55,028 nt of DNA from Magnaporthiopsis rhizophila. Its lineage: Eukaryota; Ascomycota; Sordariomycetes; Magnaporthales; Magnaporthaceae. The notes under the pieces are model-generated. The model did not search any database and was not told the DNA's origin. It worked only from the letters and a program-made list of their open reading frames with translations. Position numbers and translations under genes: made by a program. The stretch spans positions 3,105 through 58,132 of the forward strand of contig PYSS01000174.1 of assembly GCA_003049465.1 (NCBI GenBank), read 5' to 3'. The stretch's first letter is position 1. Every line of letters begins with the position of its first letter. Positions 21,685 to 33,152 of the stretch are shown here, piece by piece.

Positions 21685-24290
21685 GACTACTGCGGTGAGG
21701 GAGAGGGACCGAGAGCGTTGGATGAGAAGGAAAAGGAGGACAGTGATGTGGGCAGATAGGTTGGCGGGTATGGAGCCTTGGAGCTGGTGTGGGCTGTCGT
21801 CGGGTCACACTGCTCTAGCAAAGAAGATTGTTGGTCACGGTAGACAGACAGACGAGAGGAAGGGAGGTGTCCGGATATTTACAACAAAATGGGCGGGCAA
21901 GGCCCCTCCCTCAGCCACCAGCCTGCGTCTACACCCTGAATCCGATCCCTCGCTGTCCCCTTCTCTTCCTTTCGCCCATTCCGATCCGCAAACAGGGCTC
22001 GATCCCCTGGGCTCACACTGCCATTCCCTTTTCCTTCCACGCTGGCGGCGCTCCAGCCTATGAACAGCCACGCCCAGGTCGACGACGAGGAGGCTTCCTC
22101 ACGGCGCTTGCTCACGCTCTCTGGTTGGCCCTCTACCTTGTATCTCTACCTTGCACCTTCGCCACCGTGCAGATAGCGACTTCGGACCACGGGAATACGA
22201 GCTTCCGCTTTCTCTCACGACTGCAGCCGACCTCCTCATTTCTGTTCTTTTCTTGTCGCTTTCTCGGGTGCTCGGGCGTTCGGTGATGCTAGGGAGAGAG
22301 AAAAGATGGCGGTGGCGTGTGATGAGCTGTCCATTCGCATCATCCATCCTTCTGCGAGCAGCTGCATGTATGGCCAGGGGCCCATGGCCCCAGGCATGGC
22401 CTGTGTTGCCGCGTGGTGGACGTAGAAGGCGAGGGAGTGCGAGGTCGCTAGACCGCTAGACCGCTAAACCGCTTGGCGACGAGGAGGCTCGGAGAAGGAC
22501 GATCCGGTGTGGCCACGCCGCCGTGAGCCTAGTCTCGGCTCCATTCCCTGGTTTCAGGCCTCTGGTCCAGGCATCTGGGAGGGTGGGCGAGCGATCCTGT
22601 TCGACGGTCCCCCTGTCTGGCCAGAATTCCATAGAACACCACTGTAATCCAAGCCTGCATAAATGGTCTGACAAAGGGCGTAAGCAGGGAGCGTGGGAAG
22701 CTGACCAAATCTTTACGCAAGGGGTGTTGGTAATGGTATCGGGCCTCATGGGCAGACACCATAGGGTGGCTCAGGGTGGATGCGTTGCTCCGGCTGGCGG
22801 CTCGATCCAACACACAGTGCTAGTATGCTGCATGGAGGCCGAGAGACCCCTGGCAAGCGCCCAGCCGTCTGGGCCCCCCGAGTGGCCCCGGCTGAGTGTC
22901 GTGTGGTGGGCTCCTGGTCTCGCTTGCATGGCGACTTTCCCGATCTGAACGGCTGAGGAGCTCTGGACTCATCGGCCAGGTGGTGCATGTGCCCAAATTC
23001 CATCCCTTGCTGAAAGTGGGGTTTCCAGCAGGCAGATGTGGAGGATAGCAGATCTCGAGGCATTGAACAGCGCGGGCAGACTGTGCCGTGGATGGATGGT
23101 TCAATCTCTCACAGATTGGTCTTGGGTAGATCCCTAGAGGTGCGTGTTTGGGGTGACCTGTGACCCTAAGAGAGCGGTCGAGAAAAGGGAGCCGTCCAGA
23201 TACCCAGGGAAGCAGTGTGAGGGCTTCCTCTCCACGACTGCCCCTGCTATGTACGGCCAGGGTGGGCAGTCGCTCGAGCTGCCAGCAGATGACAAAGGGG
23301 TAGGGGTAACGATCGCCGAATCAGCCTTGTGATGTCGGTTTATTCGTCCCTCTGCACAGTCGTAAGCTAAAGCTCGACCGTACGGATGCTGCCGGAGCAG
23401 TAATTGGGACTCCAAGGCCGGTAGGAGCGCCGCGTAATAGGCCTGCGAGGCCCAAGAGAGAAAAATGGACGAGTGGGAGAGCGGCAGGCAAAGTAGCCGC
23501 TTGACGGGCATGTGACGGGACATGATCCCAGCCTGGAGTGGTGACGTCAAGGAGCCTCCGCTGGATTCTGCTCGGATTTTCCTGAACGGCAACGATAAGC
23601 GCGATATTGGGCTACAACGCTTGGAGATGGGAATAAGAAGAAAAAAAAAGCCTACCGAGTCGGTAACGAGGACCTGAGGGCGTCCAACACCGTTGAGAAC
23701 TGGACGTTGCGCTCGAGCGGCGCAGAGTTCGCTGGTCAGCCCAGTTTGCTGGTGAAAATCAATCCTTGTCCATGGAGGTTGGTGCTGCGCTGCCGGCGAT
23801 CCCATTCACCTGTCAGATGCATCGTCAATTAGCATGCGCGTAGGTAATTGGTCAAAATCGTCAAGGATGCCCCGCTTTCGTGGGGAAATTCGTCCCCGCG
23901 ATTTCTTCTTATCGGGGCTTATCGACGAGGAGGTACTGGATGGGAATTTTTCACCTCCGTCATCCAATGCCTGCCCGGAGGAGGAGGGTCGTGTTGGTCG
24001 TTATTTTTTTTTTTTTGTGATGCATCAAAAGATCGCGACTTTGATTGCGCCAAAGCTGACAAACGCCTTAAAGCCCCGTCAGTCGCCGAAATAAAACCTC
24101 TGCCACGCTGTGCCGGATACGTCAGCGCGCTGTTTCTGCAAAAAAAAGCCCTGACGACCATGCCATAGCTGCTTGCTCGACCTACCTGCCTCTTTTTTTT
24201 TCCTGGTGCCCTCCATGACCTGACCGATCTATCCTCCGTCAGCAAAAAACTTCTTCTGTCGCTTCTGTTCGGTTTCGCCCGGACGCGCCC

Positions 24291-24321
<31 letters not shown>

Positions 24322-24440
24322 ATCGGCCGGGACTCAAGGGGACTCGAGCATTGGGTGGCTGGCACTTGAGCTATTCTTGAGACCGCCGCCTCCCCCCCGC
24401 ATCTTCTTATCCCCTTCGCCACCACTTCTCTCCCGAAATC
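21685..24440. other. Intergenic, 2.75 kb, no gene recognised
   Basis: Lies between two divergent genes. The open frames (for example 22523-22948 + and 23134-23805 -) have no recognisable domains or consistent codon bias. The last 300 nt are a promoter-like leader of the carrier gene, with the (CGA)n array. No repeats link it to other parts of the window. Confidence 0.5.
24291..24320. repeat. (CGA)n microsatellite
   Basis: Ten tandem ACG/CGA units, about 120 nt upstream of the carrier start codon, inside its presumed leader/promoter. Confidence 0.9.
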
Positions 24441-25714
24441 ATGAGCCACCACCACAGTACCGCGACCCTGGCGAAGGGCTTCGCAGGGGAGAACGCCATA
24501 AACACCACACAGCTCACCCAGTCCCGTGAGAACGGAGGCGCCATATCGATCAGGACAGTCCACGCCGGAAAGGTGTCGCCGTTCGCGGCATCATGGTCGC
24601 ATTTTGTGGCCGGAGGGTATGTCTTGCGACGGGCCATTATACGGCGGCGGCGGGGCTCGCTATATATGTCCTGTTTCTGGCTGACACGGCTGCTTTTCTC
24701 CCCGAAAACAGCATGGGCGGCATGACCGCGGCGGCCCTGACAGCACCGCTTGACGTGCTCAAGACCAGACTCCAGTCCGACTTTTATCAACAACAGGTGC
24801 GGCAGCACCGCGTGGGCGTCGGATCCTTCGGCGGCGGCCTCGCCGGCCCATTGCGCCTCATGCGCCACCACCTGGGTGAGACCTTCTCCATCCTCGGCGC
24901 CGTGTACCGGCAGGAAGGGCCCCGGGCGCTGTTCAAGGGCTTGGGACCAAACCTCATCGGCGTCGTGCCCGCGCGGTCCATCCAATTCTTCACGTACGGG
25001 AATACCAAGCAGCTCTTGACCACGCACGTCAACCACGGTCAGGAGGCGGGCTGGGTGATCCACCTCGTGTCCGCCATAGCCGCCGGTGTGGTCACGTCGA
25101 CGGCCACCAACCCCATCTGGCTCATCAAGACGCGCCTGCAGCTCGACAAGAGCGTGGCCCTGCGCAGCGGCGCGGGTCTCGAGTCGCGCAAGTACCGCAA
25201 CAGCCTCGACTGCATCCGCCAGGTGCTCCGCGACGAGGGCATCCGCGGCATGTACAAGGGCATGAGCGCGTCGTACCTCGGCGTCAGTGAGCTGACGCTG
25301 CACTGGCTGTTCTACGAGCAGATGAAGGGTGCGCTCGCGCGGCGCGAGGCCCGCCTGGTCGCCAGCGGCCGTGAGCGCAACGCCTGGGACAAGGTCGTCG
25401 ATTGGACCGGCAATATCGCCGCCGCCGGCACCGCCAAGCTTCTCGCTGCCGTGCCCACGTACCCGCACGAGGTGGCGCGCACGCGCCTGCGCCAGGCGCC
25501 ACTGGCCGACGGCCGGCCAAAGTACACGGGCCTCCTACAGTGCTTCCGCACCGTCTGGCTCGAGGAGGGCGCCGCGGGGCTCTGGGGCGGACTGACCCCG
25601 CACCTCTTGCGCACGGTGCCGAGCGCCGCCGTCATGTTCGGCATGTACGAGGGCATCCTGCTGCTGCTAAACAGGCCAGAGAAGAAGGCCAGGTTGGATG
25701 CCGACAGGCTATGA
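24441..25714 (+). CDS. rim2: Mitochondrial carrier, Rim2-type pyrimidine nucleotide transporter
   Basis: Exons 24441-24616 and 24712-25714 give 392 residues. Three carrier repeats are visible by their signatures: PLDVLKTRLQ (residues 71-80), NPIWLIKTRLQ (about 190) and YPHEVARTRLR (about 315). Each is followed by the usual glycine-rich turn (RALFKGLGPNLIG, RGMYKGMSASYLG, AGLWGGLTPHLLR). The tryptophan in PIWLIKTR and the long loop after repeat-1 helix 1 fit the pyrimidine nucleotide carrier group (Rim2/SLC25A33/36). These exchange dNTP/NTP pyrimidines across the mitochondrial inner membrane and support mtDNA maintenance. The ~55-residue N-terminal extension before the first repeat is hydrophilic and His/Ser/Thr-rich. 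The FAD/NAD carriers are the closest alternative. Confidence 0.93.
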
Positions 25715-26874
25715 AGGCTTCTCCCCCGACCAGATATTTTACCTATGACCCCACGAGACCGGTATCGTGGTGGTTCTTTTTCACCATTTCCCAGGTGGAT
25801 TCAGCCATGGGAGAAACCGGGCTTCCTAGCGAACTTCCTCGGCTGGGCATGATATATCGTGACGCAATTCTTTTTGTCAGTTTCCATGTAATTATACTCC
25901 TTTGTATGAACATAGCACATCCCGATACAGGTAGACGTCAGACTCACCTTTGTTATGGGATGATGGATGGGTCGAGGCGTCCTGGGTTGGCTTGGGGGGC
26001 AAAAGCAATTTGCTGGCGCATTCTTTCCTGTCTCGTCGCCGGAGTTTTTCCCCTCTATGTGTGTACGATGATGAGGAAGGCGTTGGATAAGTCGGAAGAT
26101 GGAGAGATGGCACGGGGGCGATGGGAGGACCGCCCGGGCGGCCAAATGACATATTGACACACAAGGTACATAGCTCCCAGATACCCTACTCAGCAGTAAT
26201 GACCTGTCGGCAAGCTCCTCGAAACGGGGAATGCACTTCGCGATAGCATTGAGGGACATGCTTGGGGTATTTGATGTGATTTGATAGTCGAATAAACATT
26301 CTCATTTTGGGGACAGAAGAGGCACATCCTCTCGATTATCTTCGCTGAGCGCTGTCAGGTAAAGCAAATGGGTCAAAAAAACAGGACGTCGGGAGCCGCC
26401 ATGGGAAAGAATGGAAGGGAGAGAAAGAGAGCGGGAGTCGACAGATCCAGCAGAGTCCACTTCCACGGTCGTTATTTGGTAGGTGTGATATTTGGTGGAG
26501 TTCTTTTAACGCTGGGGGAATTCCAAGATAAGGTTGTAAGATGTGGAAATAGGAAATGGAGGAGAACTTGACAAGGGAATATCATGGGAGGACAGGAGGA
26601 AAGACAAGGGAACCAACAAAGGAAGAAAAAAAGGGGGGCGGGGATTAACCCGTTGCTGCTGCGTTACCCCGTCTGGACCGTATCAGCAATCAGGGCCACT
26701 GCCATATTCGCTATGCAGCTTCTTGAGCGCCTGGATCTCCGCCCAACCCCTGGGCGGCCGCTTGCGCAGCTTCCGGCGTGGAGGCGAGGAGCGGGGACCG
26801 GCGCCACCGTTGCTGGCGAGGCCGGCGGCAGACGAGGACTGGGCAGAGGCGAGGCTTCGGGCGAAGCGGAGGAG
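25715..26874. other. Convergent intergenic region, RIM2 / SNX3
   Basis: 3' flanks of two convergent genes. Purine-rich stretch at 26370-26640. No gene recognised. Confidence 0.5.
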
Positions 26875-26970
26875 TCACCAGGCATTCCTGTCCCAGTTCG
26901 GATCTGTTTGTTTGTGTCTATAGCATCAGATTGCCTGTTGTTTGTTTCTCCGCAAGCATGTTCTCGGGAT

Positions 26971-27017
<47 letters not shown>

Positions 27018-27702
27018 CGATCTAACAGCATTTCCATAACGCAAAAATACAGATGGAGACTATCAACAAGCTGCTCAACAAGCAACCCAGCAAGGCCAGC
27101 CGANTGCAGCAGGGGGTGGCCGACGACGATGCGGAGGAACTTCTCGAGCCCCGCACGGCGGCCCTCGATGACGTCGTCGGAGAAGCGGTTGGTGAAGACC
27201 TTGCCGGGCAGGGGGGGGATGGTGACGCGGGCCGACTCGCGCTCGAGTATGTCGCGGAAGTACTCAAAGTCCGAGTAGCGGCGCCGCACCGCCGACTGGC
27301 GCAGCTTGAAGGCGGGTATGTTTGTGCGGCAGACGATCTCGTAGTCGGTGTACATGTGCCGGCCGATGCCGTGAGTGCGGGGGTTCCTGACCTGGTTTTG
27401 AGAGTCGTTTTGTTCAGCCCGCGATATTTCCCCTTGACCTGCTCTCCATCATGTCGCTAAAACCATGCGCGCCTCGCGCTCAAGCAACGCACCTCAATCT
27501 CCAGAAAGTTCTCGGGGGGGCCGTAGATCTCGTCAAACGACTGCGACCGGTTGTCGGGCATGGACTGCAGGATGGGCCGGTGCAGCCTGTCGGCGGCGGC
27601 CTGGGTGGGCGACAGGGGCGAGGTCGGTGACGTGGGCGACTTGAGCGGAGGCTCTGGCCTGCCGGCGTCGGCGCCAGCCGGAGGGTTGTTCTCGCCGGCC
27701 AT
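26875..27702 (-). CDS. snx3: Sorting nexin 3 / Grd19 (PX domain), internal exon lost at an assembly join
   Basis: Exon 1 is 27702-27493 (70 codons, Pro/Ser-rich, ending NFLEIE). Exon 2 begins at 27391 (VRNPRTHGIGR) and is readable to the N at 27104. It carries the PX domain: YTDYEIVCRTNIPAFK, RRRYSDFEYFRDIL (basic Arg-Arg-Tyr for PI3P), IPPLPGKVFTNRFSDDVIE and FLRIVVGHPLL. A final exon at 26903-26875 gives DPNWDRNAW-stop, the characteristic fungal Snx3 C-terminus. The ~11-12 residues expected between HPLLQ and DPNWDRNAW are not found. Instead there are one N, an unrelated 86-nt piece and 45 T. The protein binds PI3P on early endosomes and works with retromer in cargo recycling. The gene is very likely intact in the organism and broken only in this assembly. 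Confidence 0.88.
26973..27017. repeat. Poly-T tract inside the SNX3 locus
   Basis: 45 consecutive T residues between the last SNX3 exon and a segment that does not belong to SNX3. Together with the N at 27104 it brackets a doubtful join. Confidence 0.9.
27018..27103 (+). other. Foreign 86-nt segment, plus-strand reading resembles PAPA-1/Ies2
   Basis: Between the T tract and the N lies a piece that reads on the plus strand as a splice acceptor (AAATACAG, ending 27052) followed by METINKLLNKQPSKASR. This short sequence resembles the DTINKLLKK-like start of the PAPA-1 region of the INO80 subunit Ies2. It sits exactly where an SNX3 exon should be, on the opposite strand. The resemblance is from memory over only 17 residues and may be chance. 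Confidence 0.35.
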
Positions 27703-28988
27703 GCCGCCGACTTCGTCGTGCGTCACTAAAGAGGCTTATTTCCTTTTTCTGGGCGTATGTGGCGCGCCCCTCGGCCTCGTGTCAAGATGCTTCGTCCTCG
27801 ACACGACCACTCGCGTCGCTGATTTCCCGTTTTATGTACAAGGACGGGCCTGAGCTCACGCCCTGATTACTCTGGTGTTTGGTCGCGTGAGAGGCTGCCT
27901 GGTGGTTCGTTGCGTTTCGCGCCACTCGCTGGCGGTGGCTCACGACGTGAGGGCGGGGTCGCGTGCCGGCAGGTTGGGGTTTGGGTCGCTGGCGTCGACG
28001 GTTGCGCGCAAAGTTGGACGGCGCTGGCAGCCGAGGTGGCGGTGCGGAGAAAGCGAGAGCTCCTGTCGCGGCTTGTGAAGCAGGCCAAGCGAGGGCAAAT
28101 CAAAGTCGATTGGATGGTTGGCGGGGTTTAGGCTGACCAGTTGGTGGGAGCTGCAATTGAATTGGATGCGCCAAGCTCGGCCACGATGTAAATGTGGGGT
28201 GGGCAGCGGTTACACACGGGACGAACAGGCACTACCGACAGCCAGCAGGGAATAGGCTGTTCGCACCAGCTCGTAATTGCCCATCCTTTCCACTTCGACC
28301 ATTCAAGATTTAAGGTGGGAGGTGTTGTACACAGCATACCGCGCATCCGTCCTGCACGCAGGCCAGCCTGTTTCTCGGAATTTCCTTCATTCAGCGCCTT
28401 GCTGGCTCTGGCTTGGTTTCATCGCACAGTGGCGTAGGCTCCTATGGCAAAAAGAATCGTGGACGGCCGAAAAGGTCGGCTCCCAGTCACCATGACGGTG
28501 TCTCTTGAAGCCATAGACAACTGTCAACGCCGTGCAGTAGGCAGAAAATATCCCTCAGTATACCCACTAGCGTTTCCGACGCCATCAGCCTGCAAACTCA
28601 GAAGGGTTTCCACCCGCAAATCGTGTCCATCTGCAACATAATTACCTCTTGGGGATCATTGTTAAGCCAATCCCATTGCTAAAACCCAAAGCTAGAACCT
28701 ACTGTTTCGTAACATCCGTATGATACTTCTCTTTGTAACCCAGGTTACCCCTCTGACCTCTCTTCCCACAGAACTTGAAGCCCTCCATCCGTGCTTATCA
28801 GCGAGCAGACAGCTCGTTTATGTCTACCACGGCCAAGAACGGGGCTTGACTATAAGGATGACAGGGTATCGATGTTTGGGTTGGGGCATATTTTCTTGCC
28901 GTGCACAAGAGGGAAGGCTAGTGGAGAGGAGGACAGAGGTGGGGGAAGAACAAGGAAGGAAACTAAGAAAGCGCCAACAAACTGGCTG
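27703..28988. other. Intergenic, SNX3 promoter and NMD5 3' flank
   Basis: Both flanking genes run on the minus strand, so this gap holds the NMD5 terminator and the SNX3 promoter. No gene recognised. Confidence 0.5.
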
Positions 28989-31900
28989 TTAGCTAGCGCC
29001 GCCATTTGAGGCTCCCTGGGCCAAGGCCTGCTGCTGCTGCTGTTGCTGCTGAACAAGAATAAGGGCCTCCGCCTGGTTCACCACTCCCTGAACCAAGTTC
29101 TGCTCATCCGGCGTGAGGTGTCCGGCCAAGCTCGCGTAGAACTGCGGTTGCTCTTGTTGCATCCCTGTGAGTAGGTACATGCCTAATTAGCCTCTTGTTC
29201 GTGTCACAGTCAACCTTGCCTGATCCGGGCGCGGGACTTACTCAATAGTGCTGTCCTGAAAATCTGATAGGGTTCAAGCTTTTCCAGAGGTGTCTCCAAG
29301 AGAAGAGAATGCTCGCCCAGCTCATCCTCGGACTCGTGTCCTTCATGTAAGCTGCCAAACTTTTGCGCCTGTAAATCAGGTGTGTCAGCAACAGACGTGA
29401 AAAATGCACATGCTTCGTTGGGCACGGTGAAACCCACCTCTTCATCCAGGAACTGAAGGTATGCGGTGCTTTCGTCCTTGACATCCTCGGGCTGCCCCTC
29501 TTCGGCTGTCTCGTCGGCATTCCAGTTTGCTTCATCCTCGTCCCACTCGTCATCATCCTCGTATTCGTACGTGCCGGCGTCGAGCGTGTAGTCATCCTTC
29601 AGCGCCTCTGCTCGGTCTAAAAGATAGTTTTGTCAGCTTAAGCAGCTCAAAGTCAAGGCGTGGATGCAGTCAATGGAGATTGTGGATCGCTTACTCTTCT
29701 CGGCGTTGGGAAGGGTTCGGAAGAGGATGGTGATGCCCTGCAAGGAGTTTTCGTCAGTACAACGCCTTCAACCAGCGCGCCATGTGAAATCAAGGAGAGT
29801 CGCGCATCGCGGCGCGGGCCCGGCGATTGTGTTTACCTGAAGGAGACGAGGCCAGCCTATGGACACACTCGGGGGTATCTGATCCGGGTTGATGCCCAAC
29901 AGGGCCACAATGGCCACGATGCAGAGCTTCTTATCGTGCACGCGCGAGAAGTGCTCCATGCTGCTGAACCACAGGCTGAAAAACTTATTGGTCCATCCCT
30001 TGGCCTCGAGGATCTGCAGCGCGAGCGTGGGGTTGTAGTAGATGGCGTTGATCACCATTTCCATCAGGTGGATCTTAACAGATTTATTCTTGAGATCCTG
30101 CGTCGTGATGATGTTCATGGCCATGGTGATGAAGCCCTCGATGTAGTTGTCGATGTGGCCGCGGAGACTGAGCATCATGGCCTCGGCTAGCTTGCATGCG
30201 CAAATCCTGTCGACATTGCCGACCTTGGAGTCCTCGAACATGACCTTGACCATATCGAATAGCGCGTGTGTGTACTCCGGGGACTGCATTAGATAGGGCG
30301 CGCCGTACTGGACAAAGTTGTCGAGCGCTGGCAGCATGTCCTCGAGGTAAAGCTCGGCTCCCGACTTGAACGTCCTGTGGATGTGCTCAAAGGCCTTCCA
30401 CATGATGGGAGAGATGTCCTTTGCGGCGAATGTGCAACTGTCGATGATCTCGAATACTTCGTTGTAGAGATCTGATCGAGACATGACGGAAAGAGTTAGC
30501 AGGAGCGCCCTATGCTTTGCGGGGCGCCGACACCATTTAACAGCGAGAGCACAACAGAACGGGGTCGGATTTCCTCACCGTAAAGCTTGTTCTCGAGGGT
30601 GATCTCGATCACGGGCATGAGGATGGCCTCGATGGCCTGCAGAACCTCGGGCGTGCTCTCGAGGGTCAGTATCAGCGTGCCGATGGTCTGCAAGACGCCA
30701 AGAGCTGTGATGCTCTTGTCGTCGAGGAATTCGTTGTAGTCGTCCGCATCTTCGCGGCCTCCGTTCTTCTCCAGCAGCTCGCGCACGATGCGGAGGTACG
30801 TGTCCCGGAGCTGCTGGCTGAGGGCGACGGCGAAGGGCGTCAGCTCCTTGGCGAACACCTCGACAAAGTCCTCCATGACGTTGGCGAGTGCGTCAATGTC
30901 GGCCTCGTTGGCCAGCTTGAGAAGCTGCTGCATGATTGTCGGGATGCTCGTCTGCATACTCCTCCTGATGATGTCGTGCCTAATGAGGGGCTGCAGCGCG
31001 AGCGCGGCCGTCACGCGGACGGGCAGGGCTGGGTCGGCCATGCACTCGAGGATGTGTCGGTAGATGGTCAGGAGGTTGTTCTGATCGTTGAAGTTGAGCT
31101 GCTCAAACTTCTCGATGGTGTCGCAGGCCCGCGCACGCAGAAAGCCCTCGGTGCTGGTGAAGTCCGGGAACACGTATCGGACGATGAAGTACTCGACCTG
31201 GTCCGCGATGGGGCTCTTCTTGCTCAGGAGAACGGGCGCCAGAGTGCCAATCATGCGCAAGGCACCCTCCTTTGCGATGTGGTTTTTGTTGCCCTCGGCC
31301 GCCTGCTCGTACTCGTTGACGACATGGTTAATAAACGTGAGGACCTCAAACGTCTGTTTCCGCCGGTTCTTTGTCAGGTTGACCAGGAAGTTGGTGGCCG
31401 AGACGTCCGGGGACGAGACCTCCTCGTAAAAGTTGAGTTTCCTGTGGAGGTACTCCTCGGGCTGGTCCTCAAAGTTGAGGACGTCGTCCTCGGACAGACA
31501 CAGGACCGGGAATATGAAGTGCTGGATCAGATTGTTCAGATCTGGCCTCAGGTGCGCCCACATCTCCTTGGGCTTCACACACTCGTCCAGGAAGACGATT
31601 ATGTACGAGAGGCAAGGCCTACTCAGCCATGCCGTCTTGGCAACCCACTTCTCGATCTCGGCGAGGTAGTGCTTGAGAATCGCGGGCGCGATGGTAGCCG
31701 AGAACTCCTGGGCGAACTTGATCTCGTTTTTGGCCTCTTTGCTGAAGGCCTCGGGGTTGCCATGTCTACCAAGCATCATCGTCCTGACGTTAGCGGGCCT
31801 CGCCGGAGCGCCAGGGTCGGGTAGAACGTGGAGGGATCGGAGGGCCGGGTGCTCACCTTTGATACAGGCGGTTCAAGTTGTACAAGGCCCACTTCTTGGC

Positions 31901-33152
31901 CTTCCACCAGTGATGCTTCTCCCGCTCCGGGCCGTCATCCACCATGGCCGTAGGAGGAACGCCCCTTGCGACGGTTCGCAGGAAGATGTCACACCAGGAC
32001 ATATTGACGTCCTGGTGCATGAGGCTACCGGGGAGGTCGAGCTGGTGCGACGCAACATCATGTTAGAGAGCGCATGCGCGCGGAGAACAAACAGAATACG
32101 AGATGTGCAGAGTCAGGGGGTAGGTGTATGATAAAGATGATGATAAGGATGACGATGACCATGGCGGGAAGTCTCAACAGCAACAAGGCACAGGTCCACT
32201 TACAAATGTTGCATGCTTGTAGGCCTTAAGGGCAATGTGCAGCATCTCTCCCGCATCGTCGCTCTCTTGAACGACGAGCTCCCTGCAGATGTCAAGCAGG
32301 CGGGGGAAGCTGGCCTCGACAATGTCCCGCAAGCGCGTCTTGTTCTCAATATCGTTAGGCTTGAATCGGTAGGCACGGCATATGGCAAGTAGGCACTGCA
32401 GGCCAGCCAGAACCCTGTCCTTGTCGTTTGTGCCGAGCAGCTCGGCGGTGTAGTTCATAAACGCGGGCCACTTTTCGGGGTAGTCCCAGTGCAGGATGCG
32501 CTGGAGGACGGGAACGAGGTTCTGGCGGATGGTGCCTTGGGACGCGGCCAGGAGCGGCAGCAGCCGCTCCTTGAACCGCGTCTTCTCGTCTTCGGGTATC
32601 GTGGGCTCATTTGTGATGTTCTGCTCTGGGGACCACGCGCGATTGACTCGATTCTTGAGATAGATGACGGCTAGAGTGAGGTTGGAAAACGGGTTCCAGT
32701 CAGCACCCTCGATATATCATTCTGGCGTTTGTCCCCGTCTCCCGCGCAGCATCTCGCATCGGGCGCTAGGGGTTACTGGAGCGGGGCGGGGAAGAAGTGG
32801 CAAGGGCGGCCGTACTTCCCAAGCGCACGTCTGGGGCCTGATCGGTCTCGAGGATGTTGACGAGGCAGTCGATGAAACCCGATTGTTGTTCGGCCTAGAA
32901 GGCAGAGGGCGGGAGCAAAGGGCGATTAGCGATAGCGACGACGAGGGGCAGACAAGGTGGGCCGCCAAGGGTTGCAAACACGACGGAAAGTAAACAAGCG
33001 GAGGCGTCCGACAGGAGCAAGGCCCGAAGCGAGAGCACAGAGCGCAGCTAAAGAATGCGTACCTGCTTCAGCTCGAGCTCGCCCCGCTTCCTGATGTCGG
33101 CGACGGGGTCGAGCGTCGCGAGGACGCAGCTCCGAACCGTGGCCGGGTCCAT
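28989..33152 (-). CDS. nmd5: Importin-β family nuclear transport receptor Nmd5 (Kap119, importin-7/8 type)
   Basis: Ten exons: 33152-33063, 32894-32816, 32670-32204, 32041-31857, 31765-30579, 30471-29837, 29737-29695, 29616-29438, 29368-29242 and 29164-28989. All phases agree and give 1055 residues; yeast Nmd5 has 1048. The start is MDPATVRSCVLATLDPVADI, with the importin-β N-terminal Ran-binding region in the first ~100 residues (RGELELKQAEQQSGF, YLKNRVNRAW). HEAT-repeat helices follow throughout. A strongly acidic loop (EDDDEWDEDEANW) lies at about 900-960, as in importin-7/8, and there is a short C-terminal Gln run. It carries cargoes such as TFIIS or the Hog1 kinase into the nucleus with Ran-GTP. 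One acceptor choice (31766, TTGGTAG) was preferred because it gives YQRHGNPEAF, the family motif. Confidence 0.95.

Noticed and set aside
30976..31824. 282-codon plus-strand open frame
   Set aside because: Antisense shadow of NMD5 exon 5.
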